Notes: generated from the sequence alone by a model not told the origin. A DNA stretch of 54,884 bases from Clostridium tepidiprofundi DSM 19306 (GCF_001594005.1 NZ_LTBA01000018.1:1-54884); one strand, 5' to 3'; shown: positions 43,366 to 53,513, numbered from the stretch's first letter. Made by a program: numbers and translations.

Positions 43366-44496
43366 ATGCATGTTCTTATAGATTTGTGGAAATCTTCGGG
43401 ATTTATGGCTATAGATCGTAGACAAGTAATTATGCTATTGATAGCTTGTTTTTTGATAATTTTAGCTATCAAAAAGAAATATGAACCACTATTGTTGCTT
43501 CCTATTGCTTTTGGTATGATTCTAACAAATTTACCATTGGCTAATCTTATGAATCCACCAACGGGTGGTGAACCAGGAGGTTTATTATGGTATTTATATC
43601 AGGGTATTGAAAGCGATATTTATCCTCCTTTGATTTTCCTAGGTGTTGGTGCTATGACGGATTTTGGACCACTCCTTGCTAACCCATCAAGTATATTCAT
43701 GGGAGCTGGCGCGCAGTTTGGTGTTTTCTTTGCATTTATGTGTGCTGTTCTGCTTTTCGATTTTTCTCCACAGGAGGCAGCAGCTATTGGGATTATAGGA
43801 GGAGCTGATGGACCTACAGCAATATTCTTATCTAGTAAATTAGCAAAAGAGCTTGTAGGACCTATTGCTGTTGCAGCGTATTCATATATGGCATTGGTTC
43901 CAATGATACAACCTCCTATTATGAAGCTTTTGACTACCAAAGAGGAAAGAATGGTTAAAATGGGACAGCTAAGACAAGTTAAAAAGATAGAAAAAATTAT
44001 ATTCCCAATTGTCGTTGCTGTAGTTGTAATATTATTACTTCCACCGGTTGCTTCATTAATAGGTATGTTAATGCTTGGTAATTTATTTAGAGAATCAGGT
44101 GTTGTTGGAAGATTATCAGATACTGCTCAAAATGCATTGATTAATATTATAACTATATTTTTAGGTCTTACTGTTGGTGCTACAGCAAAAGCAGAAATAT
44201 TTTTGCAACCTAGAACAATGGGAATTATAATATTAGGTATGGTTGCATTTGGTATAAGTACTGCAGCAGGTGTACTTATAGGAAAGATTATGTACAAACT
44301 TAGTGGAGGTAAGATAAATCCACTTATAGGGGCTGCAGGAGTTTCGGCTGTTCCTATGGCTGCAAGGGTAGCTCAGAAGGTAGGACAAGAAGAAAATCCA
44401 GGGAATTTTTTACTTATGAATGCAATGGGACCTAATGTAGCAGGTGTAATTGGTACTGCTGTTGCAGCAGGTATTTTATTAAAACTATTTGGTTAA
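43366..44496 (+). CDS. Sodium-pumping decarboxylase beta subunit (OadB/MmdB)
   Basis: The 376-aa membrane protein has about ten hydrophobic segments and family blocks [39 protein letters not shown], and [20 protein letters not shown]. It decarboxylates carboxybiotin and exports sodium ions, turning decarboxylation into a sodium gradient. With the three genes upstream it completes the complex. An alternative start at 43405 is possible; I kept the ATG behind GGGAAGAGAGGGAATTCTA. Confidence 0.93.
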   Translation: MHVLIDLWKSSGFMAIDRRQVIMLLIACFLIILAIKKKYEPLLLLPIAFGMILTNLPLANLMNPPTGGEPGGLLWYLYQGIESDIYPPLIFLGVGAMTDFGPLLANPSSIFMGAGAQFGVFFAFMCAVLLFDFSPQEAAAIGIIGGADGPTAIFLSSKLAKELVGPIAVAAYSYMALVPMIQPPIMKLLTTKEERMVKMGQLRQVKKIEKIIFPIVVAVVVILLLPPVASLIGMLMLGNLFRESGVVGRLSDTAQNALINIITIFLGLTVGATAKAEIFLQPRTMGIIILGMVAFGISTAAGVLIGKIMYKLSGGKINPLIGAAGVSAVPMAARVAQKVGQEENPGNFLLMNAMGPNVAGVIGTAVAAGILLKLFG

Positions 44497-44513
44497 ATTA
44501 AATTATGTTTATA

Positions 44514-44592
44514 ACCCTAGAAGAATATTGCCGTGCCTATTATGACTTCTAGAGGTATTTTAAAGCTCTTCGTTAGCCCGAACGAAGAGCTT
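44514..44592 (+). terminator. Hairpins after the decarboxylase operon
   Basis: CCCTAGAAG can pair with CTTCTAGAGG (44514-44554). A perfect 12-bp stem AAGCTCTTCGTT/AACGAAGAGCTT follows at 44563-44592. The T-tract is short (TTATC), so termination may be partial. Confidence 0.65.
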
Positions 44593-44672
44593 ATCAATTG
44601 TGGTTGCATTTTTTCGTTGTAATATATATGCTAAAAATCTGAATTGTGAATAGAAGTATTGCATTTATGTGC

Positions 44673-44700
44673 TTGACAAATAGTAAGTAATTGTTAAAAT
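44673..44700 (+). promoter_or_regulatory. Promoter of coaX-dusB, upstream of MITE copy 2
   Basis: TTGACA (44673-44678), a 16-nt spacer and TAAAAT (44695-44700). The MITE at 44732-44891 would lie inside the 5' leader of this transcript. Confidence 0.6.
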
Positions 44701-44731
44701 TATAGTATTGGCTGAATTTGATTCCGACTTA

Positions 44732-44891
44732 AGGCATTTGAAAGAAAATAACAAGTCAAAGATGCGACGTATATTTTGTGAAATACAAAGAGTTGGGTTC
44801 CGCTGATAGTAGGTTCTATCAACGGGTTCCAACGATGAAGTAGTTCGCAAAATAGGCTAGCATACTGACTAGTTATTTTTTGAAAATGCCT
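44732..44891. mobile_element. MITE-like element, copy 2
   Basis: This 160-bp element is nearly identical (reverse complement) to 38,329-38,489. Terminal repeats start AGGCATTTGAAAGAAAATAA and end in the near-complement. The central hairpin has arms at 44792-44809 and 44816-44833. A further pairing (TATTTTGTGAA with TTCGCAAAATA) makes almost the whole element foldable. It lies between a promoter and coaX. No clear target duplication is seen. Confidence 0.85.
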
Positions 44892-44951
44892 AATAAAGAG
44901 CAGCTGTATGCTGCTCTTATATAATATAATAGGCTGCAGGTGGTGAAGTTA

Positions 44952-45731
44952 ATGATTTTTGTTTTAGATGTTGGGAATACTAATATAGTCTTAGGAGTTT
45001 ATAAAGATGATGATTTAATAGCGGAATGGAGATTGTCTACTGATCCCAAAAGAACATCTGATGAATATGGTGTTCAAGTATTAAAATTATTTAACAGTAA
45101 AGAATTAAATCTTGATGAGGTAGAAGGAGTTATCATATCTTCTGTAGTTCCAAATACAATGTACTCGCTAGAGCATATGATTAGAAAATTTTTAAAAGTG
45201 GATCCTGTTGTAGTTGGTCCTGGAGTGAAAACTGGAATAAATATAAAATATGATAATCCAAAGGAAGTTGGAGCAGATAGAATAGTTAATGCAGTTGCTG
45301 CACATGAAAAATATAATAAACCACTAATAATAATAGATTTTGGGACAGCTACTACATTTTGTGCTATTACAGCTAAGGGAGATTATTTGGGTGGAGCAAT
45401 TTGTCCAGGATTAAAAATATCATCTAGGGCTTTATCTGAAAATGCCGCTAAATTACCAGAGGTAAAGCTTGTTAAACCACCTAAGGTCATTTGCAAAAAT
45501 ACGGTTTCTAGTATGCAGGCGGGAATTATATATGGATATGTAGGGCAAGTAGATTTTATTACCGATAAAATGATTAATGAAATGATAGAATATGGAGAAG
45601 AAAAACCACTTGTGATTGCCACAGGAGGGCTTGCAAAATTGATTTCCAAAGAATCTTCAAAAATTGATAAAGTTGAGTCTTTTTTAACGTTGGATGGGTT
45701 GAAGATTATATATGAAAAAAATAAGGAGTAA
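44952..45731 (+). CDS. coaX: Type III pantothenate kinase
   Basis: The 259-aa enzyme performs the first step of coenzyme A synthesis. It has the ASKHA-fold motifs of Coa[28 protein letters not shown]-type [28 protein letters not shown] and [11 protein letters not shown]. The start ATG follows GGTGGTGAAGTTA; a four-residue longer start has no advantage. It is followed 6 nt later by dusB. Confidence 0.96.
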   Translation: MIFVLDVGNTNIVLGVYKDDDLIAEWRLSTDPKRTSDEYGVQVLKLFNSKELNLDEVEGVIISSVVPNTMYSLEHMIRKFLKVDPVVVGPGVKTGINIKYDNPKEVGADRIVNAVAAHEKYNKPLIIIDFGTATTFCAITAKGDYLGGAICPGLKISSRALSENAAKLPEVKLVKPPKVICKNTVSSMQAGIIYGYVGQVDFITDKMINEMIEYGEEKPLVIATGGLAKLISKESSKIDKVESFLTLDGLKIIYEKNKE

Positions 45732-45737
45732 TTTTTG

Positions 45738-46721
45738 ATGAAAATATCAAATCTTATTTTTGATAGTGAAGTTTTTTTGGCACCTATGGCAGGTGTTACT
45801 AATGTAGCTTTTAGAGAAATATGTGTTGATATGGGATGTGGACTAACATATACTGAAATGGTTAGTGCTAAAGGTTTATATTATGGAAGTGAAAACACTG
45901 AAAATCTTATGAAAGTTTCGCAAAAAGAAAAACAAGTAGCAGTTCAGATGTTTGGAAATGACCCATATATTATGGCTAAGGTATGTTATGATTATTTCAA
46001 TAACAATAGTAAATTTTGCTTGGTTGATATCAATATGGGATGCCCTGTGCCTAAAATTGTTAGGAATGGAGAAGGAGCAGCATTGATGAAAGATATTAAG
46101 CTTGCTTCGCAAATAGTGAAAGAAGTAAAAAAGGTTTCAACTAAACCTGTTACGGTAAAATGTAGGATAGGCTTTGATTCTAATAGTGTAAATGTAGTGG
46201 AATTTGCAAAAGCCATTGAAGAAGCTGGGGCGGATTGCATTGCTGTGCATGGAAGAACTAGAGAGCAGATGTATGAGGGGAAAGCTAATTGGGATATAAT
46301 AGGTAAAGTAAAGCAAAATGTATCAATACCTGTTATTGCTAATGGTGATGTTTTTTCTGCTGATGATGCTATTAATATTAAAGAGGTTACAGGGTGCGAT
46401 GCTGTTATGGTTGCTAGGGGCGTAAAAGGAAACCCATGGCTTATAAAACAAATAAACCAAATATTTAATGGTGAAGAAGTTATTTATCCAAATGAATTTG
46501 ATAAAATAGATATGTGTATAAAACATTATAAATTAGCACTTGAATATGATGGAGAGTACAAGGCGGTTAGAGAGATGAGAAAACATGCTGCATGGTATAT
46601 AAAGGGAATGAAAAATTCTACAGAAATTAAAAATAGTATAAATTCTAGTGAGAGTATTTCTGAAGCTATTAATATTTTAGAGGATTATAAGATAATGCTA
46701 GAAAAGATTTATTCAAAATAA
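45738..46721 (+). CDS. dusB: tRNA-dihydrouridine synthase
   Basis: The 327-aa flavin enzyme reduces uridines in tRNA. Motifs are LAPMAGVTNVAFREIC, VQMFGNDP, NMGCPVPKIVRNGEGAALM (with the catalytic cysteine), VHGRTREQMYEG and ANGDVFSADDA. The (beta/alpha)8 barrel and a C-terminal helical domain are complete. The start is ATG after AAGGAGTAATTTTTG. It probably shares a transcript with coaX. Confidence 0.95.
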   Translation: MKISNLIFDSEVFLAPMAGVTNVAFREICVDMGCGLTYTEMVSAKGLYYGSENTENLMKVSQKEKQVAVQMFGNDPYIMAKVCYDYFNNNSKFCLVDINMGCPVPKIVRNGEGAALMKDIKLASQIVKEVKKVSTKPVTVKCRIGFDSNSVNVVEFAKAIEEAGADCIAVHGRTREQMYEGKANWDIIGKVKQNVSIPVIANGDVFSADDAINIKEVTGCDAVMVARGVKGNPWLIKQINQIFNGEEVIYPNEFDKIDMCIKHYKLALEYDGEYKAVREMRKHAAWYIKGMKNSTEIKNSINSSESISEAINILEDYKIMLEKIYSK

Positions 46722-46731
46722 ATCAGGCATG

Positions 46732-46760
46732 TTGACATTACAATTATACTGATTTATAAT
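46732..46760 (+). promoter_or_regulatory. Strong sigma-A promoter of greA-lysS
   Basis: TTGACA (46732-46737), a 17-nt spacer and TATAAT (46755-46760). Confidence 0.9.
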
Positions 46761-46868
46761 TATACAAATGATTTTACAATGTGTTTTTTTTAATAATTTA
46801 GCAGACATAATTGGTATACAAATGAGTATGGCATAAATAAGCATAATAATAGTAGTAAGTTAATAGCT

Positions 46869-46903
46869 GAAAGGAGTTGAAGCCGTATTACGGTGTAGAT
46901 ATG
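46869..46903 (+). promoter_or_regulatory. Ribosome site, stem-loop, start-codon module of greA
   Basis: GAAAGGAG (46869-46876), TTGAAG, then CCGT-ATT-ACGG (46883-46893), then 7 nt (TGTAGAT) and ATG. A TTG right after the ribosome site is in frame and would add eight residues, but it has no spacing from the ribosome site. Confidence 0.6.
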
Positions 46904-47383
46904 GGAGAAGAGAAGAAGTTTTTAATGACACGTGAAGGGATTCAAAAACTAGAGGATGAATTAGAATATTTAAGAACAGTTAAGAGAAGTGAAATAAAAG
47001 AGAAGATTAAAGTTGCTCGTTCCTTTGGTGATTTAAGTGAAAATGCTGAGTATGACGAAGCAAAGAATGAACAGGCTTTTGTTGAGGGAAGGATAGCACA
47101 AATTGAAAATACACTTAGACATGCTGAAGTGGTTGACGAAAGTGACATTAATGATGCTATTGTAAATATAGGTTCTAAAGTATTAGTTAAGGATTATGAG
47201 TTTGATGAGGAAATTGAATTTAAAATTGTTGGTTCAGCAGAAGCTGATCCTATGGAGTATAAAATATCGAATGAGTCACCTGTAGGTAAATCACTTATTG
47301 GCAAAAAAGTGGGAGACATAATAGAAGTTGAAATTCCGGGTGGAACTAGTAAGTATGAGATACTAAAAGTGAGTAGAGATTAG
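46901..47383 (+). CDS. greA: Transcription elongation factor GreA
   Basis: The 160-aa protein rescues backtracked RNA polymerase by stimulating transcript cleavage. The N-terminal coiled coil includes [20 protein letters not shown] and the tip [20 protein letters not shown] with the two acidic residues. The C-terminal FKBP-like domain ends [14 protein letters not shown]. The length equals the family norm from this ATG. It is followed 13 nt later by lysS, a common clostridial pair. Confidence 0.96.
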   Translation: MGEEKKFLMTREGIQKLEDELEYLRTVKRSEIKEKIKVARSFGDLSENAEYDEAKNEQAFVEGRIAQIENTLRHAEVVDESDINDAIVNIGSKVLVKDYEFDEEIEFKIVGSAEADPMEYKISNESPVGKSLIGKKVGDIIEVEIPGGTSKYEILKVSRD

Positions 47384-47396
47384 GAGGTATTTTTTA

Positions 47397-48932
47397 ATGG
47401 CAGATGAAAAGCAATTAACAAAGGAAGAGCTTAAGCAGATTAAACTTCAGCAGAAACAAGAAAAAGAATATAATGAACAGATGCTTCAAAGAAAGCAAAA
47501 ACTTGAAGAATTGCAGGCAAAGGGGAATGATCCTTTTAGTGTTTATGAAGTTGAGGTTACACATTCTTCAAAAGAGATTAAAGAAAATTATGATGAATTA
47601 GAAGGTAAACAGGTTACTATTGCAGGAAGATTAATGTCAAAGAGAGTACACGGAAAAGCTGGATTTTCTGATATCCATGATAAAGATGGTAAAATGCAGC
47701 TATATATTAAAATAAATGATGTGGGTGAAGAAAAACTAAAAGAATATAAATCATTTAATATAGGTGATTTGGTTAGTGTAACAGGAACAGTTTTTAAAAC
47801 AAAGACTGAAGAAGTGTCTGTTCACATTAGTGATTTTAAATTGATAGCGAAATCATTAAGACCACTTCCGGAAAAATGGCATGGATTAAAAGACCCTGAT
47901 TTAAGATACAGACATAGAGAAGTAGACATTATAATGAATCAAGATGTTAGGGATGCTTTTATAAAAAGGACAAAGATTATCAAAGCCATAAGAGAGTTTT
48001 TGGATAATAGAGGTTTTATGGAAGTAGAAACTCCTATTCTTTCACCTATTGCTGGTGGGGCAGCAGCAAGACCATTTGTTACACATCACAATGCACTTGA
48101 TATTGATATGTATTTAAGAATAGCTACTGAATTATACTTAAAAAGATTGATAGTAGCAGGTTTTGACAAGGTTTATGAGATGGGTAAAAACTTCAGAAAT
48201 GAAGGAATTGATATAAGACATAATCCTGAATTTGAGGCTATAGAGTTATATCAAGCATATGCTGATTACAATGACATGATGGAAATTACTGAAAATATGG
48301 TAGCTTATGTGTGTGAAAAGGTTCTTGGTACAACAAAAGTAACTTATCAGGGTACTGAAATAGATTTTGCTCCACCTTGGAGAAGGATTACTATGGTAGA
48401 AGCAGTAAAGGAATATGCTGGTATAGACTTTGAACAAATTAAATCAGATGAAGAAGCTAGAAAAATTGCGAAAGAAAAGGGAATTGAGCTTAAAAAGGAA
48501 CTAGAGTATTGTACAAAAGGTGAAATTTTAAATGCTATGTTTGAGGAATTCGCTGAAGAACACCTAGTACAGCCTACATTCTTGTGTGATTATCCTGTTG
48601 AGGTATCGCCTTTGACTAAGAAAAAGAGAGGCAATGATGAATTAACTGAAAGATTTGAGGGCTTCGTTTTTGGTAGAGAAATATGTAATGCTTATTCTGA
48701 ATTAAATGATCCTATAGTCCAGAGGGAAAGGTTTACACAGCAAGCTAAGGCAAGAGAACTTGGCGATGATGAGGCATATGTTATTGATGAAGATTTTATG
48801 TATGCTCTTGAAATAGGTATGCCTCCAACTGGTGGATTAGGAATAGGTATTGATAGATTGATTATGTTCTTAACAGATGCATATTCAATTAGGGATGTAA
48901 TTTTATTCCCAACAATGAAACCATCAAATTAG
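47397..48932 (+). CDS. lysS: Lysyl-tRNA synthetase, class II
   Basis: The 511-aa enzyme has a charged N-terminal extension (about 1-45), an OB-fold anticodon-binding domain (about 65-165) and the class II catalytic core. Motif 1 lies near [20 protein letters not shown], motif 2 near [20 protein letters not shown] and motif 3 is [14 protein letters not shown]. The ribosome site is TAGGAGGTATTTTTTA. Length is normal. Confidence 0.97.
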   Translation: MADEKQLTKEELKQIKLQQKQEKEYNEQMLQRKQKLEELQAKGNDPFSVYEVEVTHSSKEIKENYDELEGKQVTIAGRLMSKRVHGKAGFSDIHDKDGKMQLYIKINDVGEEKLKEYKSFNIGDLVSVTGTVFKTKTEEVSVHISDFKLIAKSLRPLPEKWHGLKDPDLRYRHREVDIIMNQDVRDAFIKRTKIIKAIREFLDNRGFMEVETPILSPIAGGAAARPFVTHHNALDIDMYLRIATELYLKRLIVAGFDKVYEMGKNFRNEGIDIRHNPEFEAIELYQAYADYNDMMEITENMVAYVCEKVLGTTKVTYQGTEIDFAPPWRRITMVEAVKEYAGIDFEQIKSDEEARKIAKEKGIELKKELEYCTKGEILNAMFEEFAEEHLVQPTFLCDYPVEVSPLTKKKRGNDELTERFEGFVFGREICNAYSELNDPIVQRERFTQQAKARELGDDEAYVIDEDFMYALEIGMPPTGGLGIGIDRLIMFLTDAYSIRDVILFPTMKPSN

Positions 48933-49024
48933 TTTGTTGAAAATGAATTATCTTTAAAAGAATATTATAATTTTCATTAAAATGTTTGATGTTTGATGCT
49001 GGTTTTAATAAAAATAAATATTTA

Positions 49025-49190
49025 GTACAATGAAGGAGAAGAGTAATAATAATATCTTTTTCAGAGATACTGTGGGTGGTGTGAACAGTAAAAGATTTAT
49101 TATGAATGGAGCTCTAGAGTGCTATAACTGTGAGTTGGGCTTTTGCCAAGAAGGGTGGAACCGCGGAAAGAATTTTTCGTCCCTTTATGG
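49025..49190 (+). promoter_or_regulatory. T-box leader of glyS
   Basis: A T-box riboswitch senses uncharged tRNA. Seen are the AG-box GAAGAGTA (49038), the distal Stem I bulge region CAGAGATACTGTGGGTGGTG, a likely GGA glycine specifier at 49108-49110 (AATGGAGCTC), and the T-box AAGGGTGGAACCGCGG (49151-49166) followed by TTTTTCGTCCCTTT. The usual terminator partner of CGTCCCTTT (an AAAGGGACG-type sequence plus T-run) is not found downstream. Instead a MITE terminal repeat begins at 49215. It lies about 250 nt before glyS. Confidence 0.88.
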
Positions 49191-49214
49191 TAAAAGCCTT
49201 TGTTTATATAGTTA

Positions 49215-49240
49215 AGGCATTTTCAAAAAATGACTAGTGC
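49215..49240. mobile_element. Solo MITE terminal repeat in the glyS leader
   Basis: AGGCATTTTCAAAAAATGAC followed by TAGTGC matches one end of the elements at 38,329 and 44,732 with few changes. The other end is not found nearby. Confidence 0.65.
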
Positions 49241-49454
49241 AGATTTTCCTAAGTAAATAAGTTAGTCGAAGTGAAAAACCAATGAAATATAACAACGGCA
49301 GAGGGTAAAATTTTAAAAAGATATGGAATTAAATCTTTAAAATTATTATGGAGATTTAATAAAATATATGGGTTTAAAAAAATCGTTAGATTAAAAATTA
49401 AACAGAAAGGAGTAGGTTATGTTTTGTTACGATTTTCATAACCGGGCAATTATT

Positions 49455-50846
49455 ATGGCAGTAGAAAAAACTATGGATAAAATCGTTTCATTGTGTAAAA
49501 CTAGAGGATTTATTTTCCAAGGATCTGAAATTTATGGTGGATTAGCTAATGCGTGGGACTATGGTCCATTAGGAGTTGAATTTAAAAATAATGTAAAAAA
49601 AGCATGGTGGAAAAAATTTGTTCAAGAAAGTCCATACAATGTAGGATTAGATTGTGCAATATTAATGAATCCTGAAACATGGGTTGCTTCAGGTCATTTG
49701 GGAAATTTTTCTGATCCGCTAATGGATTGTAAAGCTTGTAAAGCTAGATTTAGAGCAGATAAATTAATAGAAGATTACATGGTAGAGCATGGCGAACAAA
49801 ATGCTAATGCTGATGGATGGTCAAATGAAGAATATGAAAAATATATAGAAGAACATGACATTGTTTGTCCTAAGTGTGGTAAGAAGGATTTTACTGGTAT
49901 TAGGAAATTCAATCTTATGTTTAAAACATTTCAAGGTATAACAGAAGATAGTAAATCAGAAATATACTTGAGACCGGAAACAGCTCAAGGTATATTTGTT
50001 AACTTTAAATCTGTACAAAGAAGTTCTAGAAAGAAGATACCTTTTGGTATTGCACAGATAGGTAAATCATTTAGAAATGAAATTACTCCTGGTAATTTTA
50101 CATTCAGGACTAGAGAATTTGAACAAATGGAATTGGAATTCTTCTGTGAGCCAGGAACTGATTTGGAATGGTTTGCGTATTGGAAAGAATACTGTATGAA
50201 CTTCTTATTAAATTTAGGTATTCAAAAAGAAAATATTAGATTTAGAGATCATGAAAAAGAAGAGCTGTCATTTTATAGTAATGCTACGACCGATATTGAA
50301 TATTTATTCCCATTTGGTTGGGGTGAATTGTGGGGTATAGCTGATAGAACGGACTATGATTTAAAACAACATATTGAACATTCAGGTGTTGATATGAGTT
50401 ATTTAGATCCTCAGACTAATAAAAAATATGTGCCATATTGCATTGAGCCATCACTTGGTGCTGATAGGGTAGCTCTTGCTTTCTTGGTTGATGCGTATGA
50501 TGAAGAGGAATTAGAGAATGGGGATGTTAGAACAGTACTTCATTTACATCCAGCATTGGCACCGTTTAAGGCGGCTATTTTACCTTTATCTAAAAAATTA
50601 TCTGATAAAGCACAGGAAGTTTATGCAATGTTGAGTAAACATTTTAATGTGGAGTATGACCAAACGGGTAGCATTGGTAAGAGATATAGGAGACAAGATG
50701 AAATAGGAACTCCTTATTGTATAACAATAGATTTTGATACATTGGAAGATAATACAGTTACTATAAGAGATAGGGATACTATGGATCAAGTGAGAATAAA
50801 AATAGATGAATTAACACATTTCATATATGAGAAGATTGATTTCTAG
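49455..50846 (+). CDS. glyS: Glycyl-tRNA synthetase (single-chain, class IIa)
   Basis: The 463-aa enzyme is the eukaryal/archaeal-like dimeric Gly[39 protein letters not shown], the zinc-type [17 protein letters not shown] pair, motif 2 [20 protein letters not shown], motif 3 [16 protein letters not shown] and a C-terminal anticodon-binding domain. Family alignment favours ATG at 49455. An in-frame ATG at 49419 has a well-spaced AAAGGAG and would add 12 residues. GGTTATG/CATAACC could fold between that ribosome site and 49455. A T-box leader lies upstream. Confidence 0.95.
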   Translation: MAVEKTMDKIVSLCKTRGFIFQGSEIYGGLANAWDYGPLGVEFKNNVKKAWWKKFVQESPYNVGLDCAILMNPETWVASGHLGNFSDPLMDCKACKARFRADKLIEDYMVEHGEQNANADGWSNEEYEKYIEEHDIVCPKCGKKDFTGIRKFNLMFKTFQGITEDSKSEIYLRPETAQGIFVNFKSVQRSSRKKIPFGIAQIGKSFRNEITPGNFTFRTREFEQMELEFFCEPGTDLEWFAYWKEYCMNFLLNLGIQKENIRFRDHEKEELSFYSNATTDIEYLFPFGWGELWGIADRTDYDLKQHIEHSGVDMSYLDPQTNKKYVPYCIEPSLGADRVALAFLVDAYDEEELENGDVRTVLHLHPALAPFKAAILPLSKKLSDKAQEVYAMLSKHFNVEYDQTGSIGKRYRRQDEIGTPYCITIDFDTLEDNTVTIRDRDTMDQVRIKIDELTHFIYEKIDF

Positions 50847-50867
50847 AAAATTAAGTATAAGTATAAA

Positions 50868-50933
50868 AAGACACGCACTTGTATGCGTGTCTTAAAAAAT
50901 AGCAAACAAAAAAACCGGAAAAAATCCGGTTTA
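50868..50933. terminator. Two hairpins after glyS
   Basis: AAGACACGCA/TGCGTGTCTT (50868-50893) and ACCGGA/TCCGGT (centred near 50923). On the plus strand the first lacks a T-run and is A-rich downstream; its T-run is on the minus strand. The second ends in TTT. The rest of the gap to 51160 shows a repeated ATGGGGAT and no gene. Confidence 0.55.
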
Positions 50934-51164
50934 AGGGGTTAATCATGGGGATCATTGATATGTAATGATTATGGGGATATATTAATATTTAATAACTTAT
51001 TAGCAAACATCTTCTAACGACAATACAGAGTATAACACATTACTATTAGAATATGCAATAGTATAAATTAAAGTTTTTATATTAATTATTTTCAATCAAT
51101 TTAGATAATAATATTAATTATTAGACAAAAATAGTGATTGTTTTTACTTTGAGAAACTATCAAC

Positions 51165-51193
51165 TTGATAACGAATAAAGGGAGTGCTATAAT
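51165..51193 (+). promoter_or_regulatory. Sigma-A promoter of the murD-like gene
   Basis: TTGATA (51165-51170), a 17-nt spacer and TATAAT (51188-51193). Confidence 0.8.
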
Positions 51194-51285
51194 GAATTTA
51201 TAGTAATTATTGGAAAGAGATTTAACTAAATTAATAATGATTTGTGTCAAGAATTTAACTTTAGATTAATTTTATGGAGGAAATC

Positions 51286-52674
51286 ATGAAAAAGGAATTC
51301 ACTGAATTTAAAGAGTTTATAAAAGGTAAAAATGTTGGAGTAGTTGGAGTAGGGGTTAGCAATATTCCTTTAATATTTTTCTTAGTCAAATTGGGAGCTA
51401 CAGTTACTGCAATGGATAAAAGAACAGAGGCGGAATTTGACGATAGAATAATTGAAGAATTCAGGGGAAAAGGAGTAAGGTTAATATTAGGAGATAATTA
51501 TTTAGATGATTTAACTGAATTTCAGGTTATTTTTAAAACACCATCTATGCGAATAGATAATACTGCATTAATAAAAGCTAAAAAAAGTGGGGCATATATT
51601 ACTTCGGAAATGGAAGAATTCGTAAAATATTGTCCTGCTAAAACTTTTGGGGTAACTGGTAGCGATGGTAAGACGACTACTACAACTATAATTTATAATA
51701 TTTTAAAAGAGGAAGGATATAAGACATGGGTTGGTGGAAATATTGGAACTCCATTGTTTTCAAAGATTGAAGAGATGAATGAGCAGGATAAGGTTGTATT
51801 AGAATTATCGAGTTTCCAACTTATGACTATGGATGTTTCTACGGATGTTGCTGTTATGACAAATTTAACTCCTAACCATTTAGATATGCATAAGGATATG
51901 AAAGAGTATATAGAAGCAAAGAAGAATATTTTTAAGTACCAAAAGAAGGATGATATATTGGTATTGAATAAAGATGACGCTATTGTAAAGTCCATGTATG
52001 ATGAGGCTAAAGGAAGAGTTTCGTGGTTTACACTAAATGGGAATATTGAAGATGGAGCATATCTCGAAAATGATAAATTATTTATCAAAGGAAAAGAAGT
52101 GTGCAAAAGTAATGAGGTTAAATTGATAGGCATTCATAATATAGCAAATTTATTGGCAGCATTTTGTGCTGTGTATGATGATGCTAGCATCAAGAGCATG
52201 CGAAAGGTGGCAACAACATTCAAAGGTGTTGAGCATAGATGTGAATTTGTTAGAAGAATTGAAGGAGTAGATTATTATAATGATTCAATAGCTTCAAGTC
52301 CAACTAGAACATTAGCAGGATTAAGGGCATTTAAAAAACCTGTTATTTTGATTGCAGGTGGATATGATAAAAATATACCGTTTGAACCTTTGGCTGAAGG
52401 TGGGTATGAAAAAATTAAAACTCTTATATTATTAGGTGTTACTAAAGACAAAATAAAGAAAGCATTTGATGATGTTAGCAAATCAAAAGTTTATGAAATT
52501 GATATTATATCAGTTAATACCTTAGAAGAAGCTGTTAATGTGGCGAGGAAAATTGCCCAAAAAGGCGATATAGTTACTTTATCACCTGCTTGTGCAAGTT
52601 TTGATATGTTCAAAAATTTTGCTGAAAGAGGCTTAGAATTCAAACGAATAGTTAACAACTTAATTAGTGAATAG
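51286..52674 (+). CDS. murD: UDP-N-acetylmuramoylalanine--D-glutamate ligase
   Basis: The 462-aa Mur ligase adds D-glutamate to UDP-MurNAc-L-alanine. The N-terminal domain has [13 protein letters not shown], the ATP loop [36 protein letters not shown] and [20 protein letters not shown]; the C-terminal part has [18 protein letters not shown]. These are MurD signatures. The start is ATG behind GGAGGAAATC; a four-residue longer start lies before that site. It stands apart from other cell-wall genes, with its own promoter, just before the repeat array and the rRNA operon. Confidence 0.93.
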   Translation: MKKEFTEFKEFIKGKNVGVVGVGVSNIPLIFFLVKLGATVTAMDKRTEAEFDDRIIEEFRGKGVRLILGDNYLDDLTEFQVIFKTPSMRIDNTALIKAKKSGAYITSEMEEFVKYCPAKTFGVTGSDGKTTTTTIIYNILKEEGYKTWVGGNIGTPLFSKIEEMNEQDKVVLELSSFQLMTMDVSTDVAVMTNLTPNHLDMHKDMKEYIEAKKNIFKYQKKDDILVLNKDDAIVKSMYDEAKGRVSWFTLNGNIEDGAYLENDKLFIKGKEVCKSNEVKLIGIHNIANLLAAFCAVYDDASIKSMRKVATTFKGVEHRCEFVRRIEGVDYYNDSIASSPTRTLAGLRAFKKPVILIAGGYDKNIPFEPLAEGGYEKIKTLILLGVTKDKIKKAFDDVSKSKVYEIDIISVNTLEEAVNVARKIAQKGDIVTLSPACASFDMFKNFAERGLEFKRIVNNLISE

Positions 52675-52703
52675 TTAATAGTGAATAAGGAATAGTAAAG
52701 GTT

Positions 52704-52926
52704 GAAATTGCTACGCAATTTCTTTAAAAAGAAGATTGCCAGTTACAAGTCGGCTAGTTACCAGCTAATGTTGAAATCGTTACACGATTTCCTTAATAAA
52801 GAGTGCCAGTTGACCAGTTTGCTAGTGGCTAGTTGATGATGAAATCGCTAAACGATTTCTTGAATGCAATGTGCTAGGGTGTCAATTACTAGTTACTAGT
52901 TAGTTTCGAAATTACTACGTAATTTA
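52704..52926. repeat. Four 19-bp palindromes with 67-69 bp period
   Basis: Hairpins begin at 52704 (GAAATTGC-TAC-GCAATTTC), 52773 (GAAATCGT-TAC-ACGATTTC), 52841 (GAAATCG-CTAAA-CGATTTC) and 52908 (GAAATTAC-TAC-GTAATTT). The arms differ between units yet remain complementary. Linkers contain related CCAGTT/CTAGT words. Confidence 0.85.
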
Positions 52927-53084
52927 TTTAAATAAGAGTACTGGTTTGCTGGTATCTAGCTACTAGATAAGTGATAAGTAAATATTAATCAAGATACCAA
53001 ATTTGCACTATTGAATGCAATATAAAAACATTTGGTTATTATAAGTATATAGTAATCAAGTTACAAATCTGCACTAGCAGTCTA

Positions 53085-53206
53085 GCCCACTAGCCCACTA
53101 GTCCTCTAGCAAACTTATTTTAGTGCTTAGCACCTAAAATAGATACTGGTATACAAATGGCAAATCTGTATTGGAGACTGGAGATTAGAGACTGGAGACT
53201 AATAAA
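53085..53206. repeat. Repeat C, copy 1
   Basis: Contains CTCTAGCAAACTTATTTTAG, TGCTTAGCACCTAAAATAGA, TACTGGTATACAAATGGC and AAATCTGTATTGGAGACTGG. TATTTTAG...CTAAAATA with TGC/GCA makes a hairpin. Related copies lie near 53,514, 53,728 and 54,194. Confidence 0.8.
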
Positions 53207-53211
53207 TAGTT

Positions 53212-53509
53212 GCCAATCGCCAAAGTAGATTGTGACTTTGATGAAAACTAATATAAGAGTGTCAGTTTTCCAGGTGGCTAGTTACCAGTTAATGATGAAA
53301 TCGTTATACGATTTTCTTAATAAAGATTGCCAGTTGACTAGTTTGCTAGTGGCTAGTTAATGATGAAATCGTTATACGATTTCTTGAATGATAGATTGTA
53401 AGTTGGTTAGTTTGGCTAGTAAAGGTGTAAATTGTTTTACAATTTATTAAATGAATATAAAGTATTTGCTGGTTGTAAGTATATAACAGTCAAGTCACAA
53501 ATTTGCACT
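53212..53509. repeat. Long direct repeat B, copy 1 (with an extra 68-bp unit)
   Basis: Runs from CCAATCGCCAAAG to CACAAATTTGCACT. It contains hairpins at 53297 and 53365 (GAAATCGT-TAT-ACGATTT) and 53428 (TAAATTGT-TTT-ACAATTTA). It is nearly the same as 53,964-54,191 but has one more hairpin unit, about 70 bp. Confidence 0.88.
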
Positions 53510-53513
53510 GGCC

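Noticed and set aside
44665-44850. Minus-strand frame across the promoter and MITE before coaX
   Set aside because: It lies mostly inside a foldable non-coding element, has no ribosome site, and is not kept as a coding frame in the other copy's context.
46877-46900. Eight-residue N-terminal extension of GreA from TTG
   Set aside because: The TTG directly abuts the ribosome site, the added residues are atypical of GreA, and the encoded stretch is a hairpin seen also before mazG, where it is out of frame.
49030-49215. 61-codon open frame upstream of glyS
   Set aside because: It coincides with the T-box leader (AG-box, specifier and AAGGGTGGAACCGCGG motif); the frame is a by-product of RNA sequence.
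51190-51204. Mini frame (MNL) after the TATAAT before murD
   Set aside because: Three codons only, and it overlaps the promoter; no evidence of translation.
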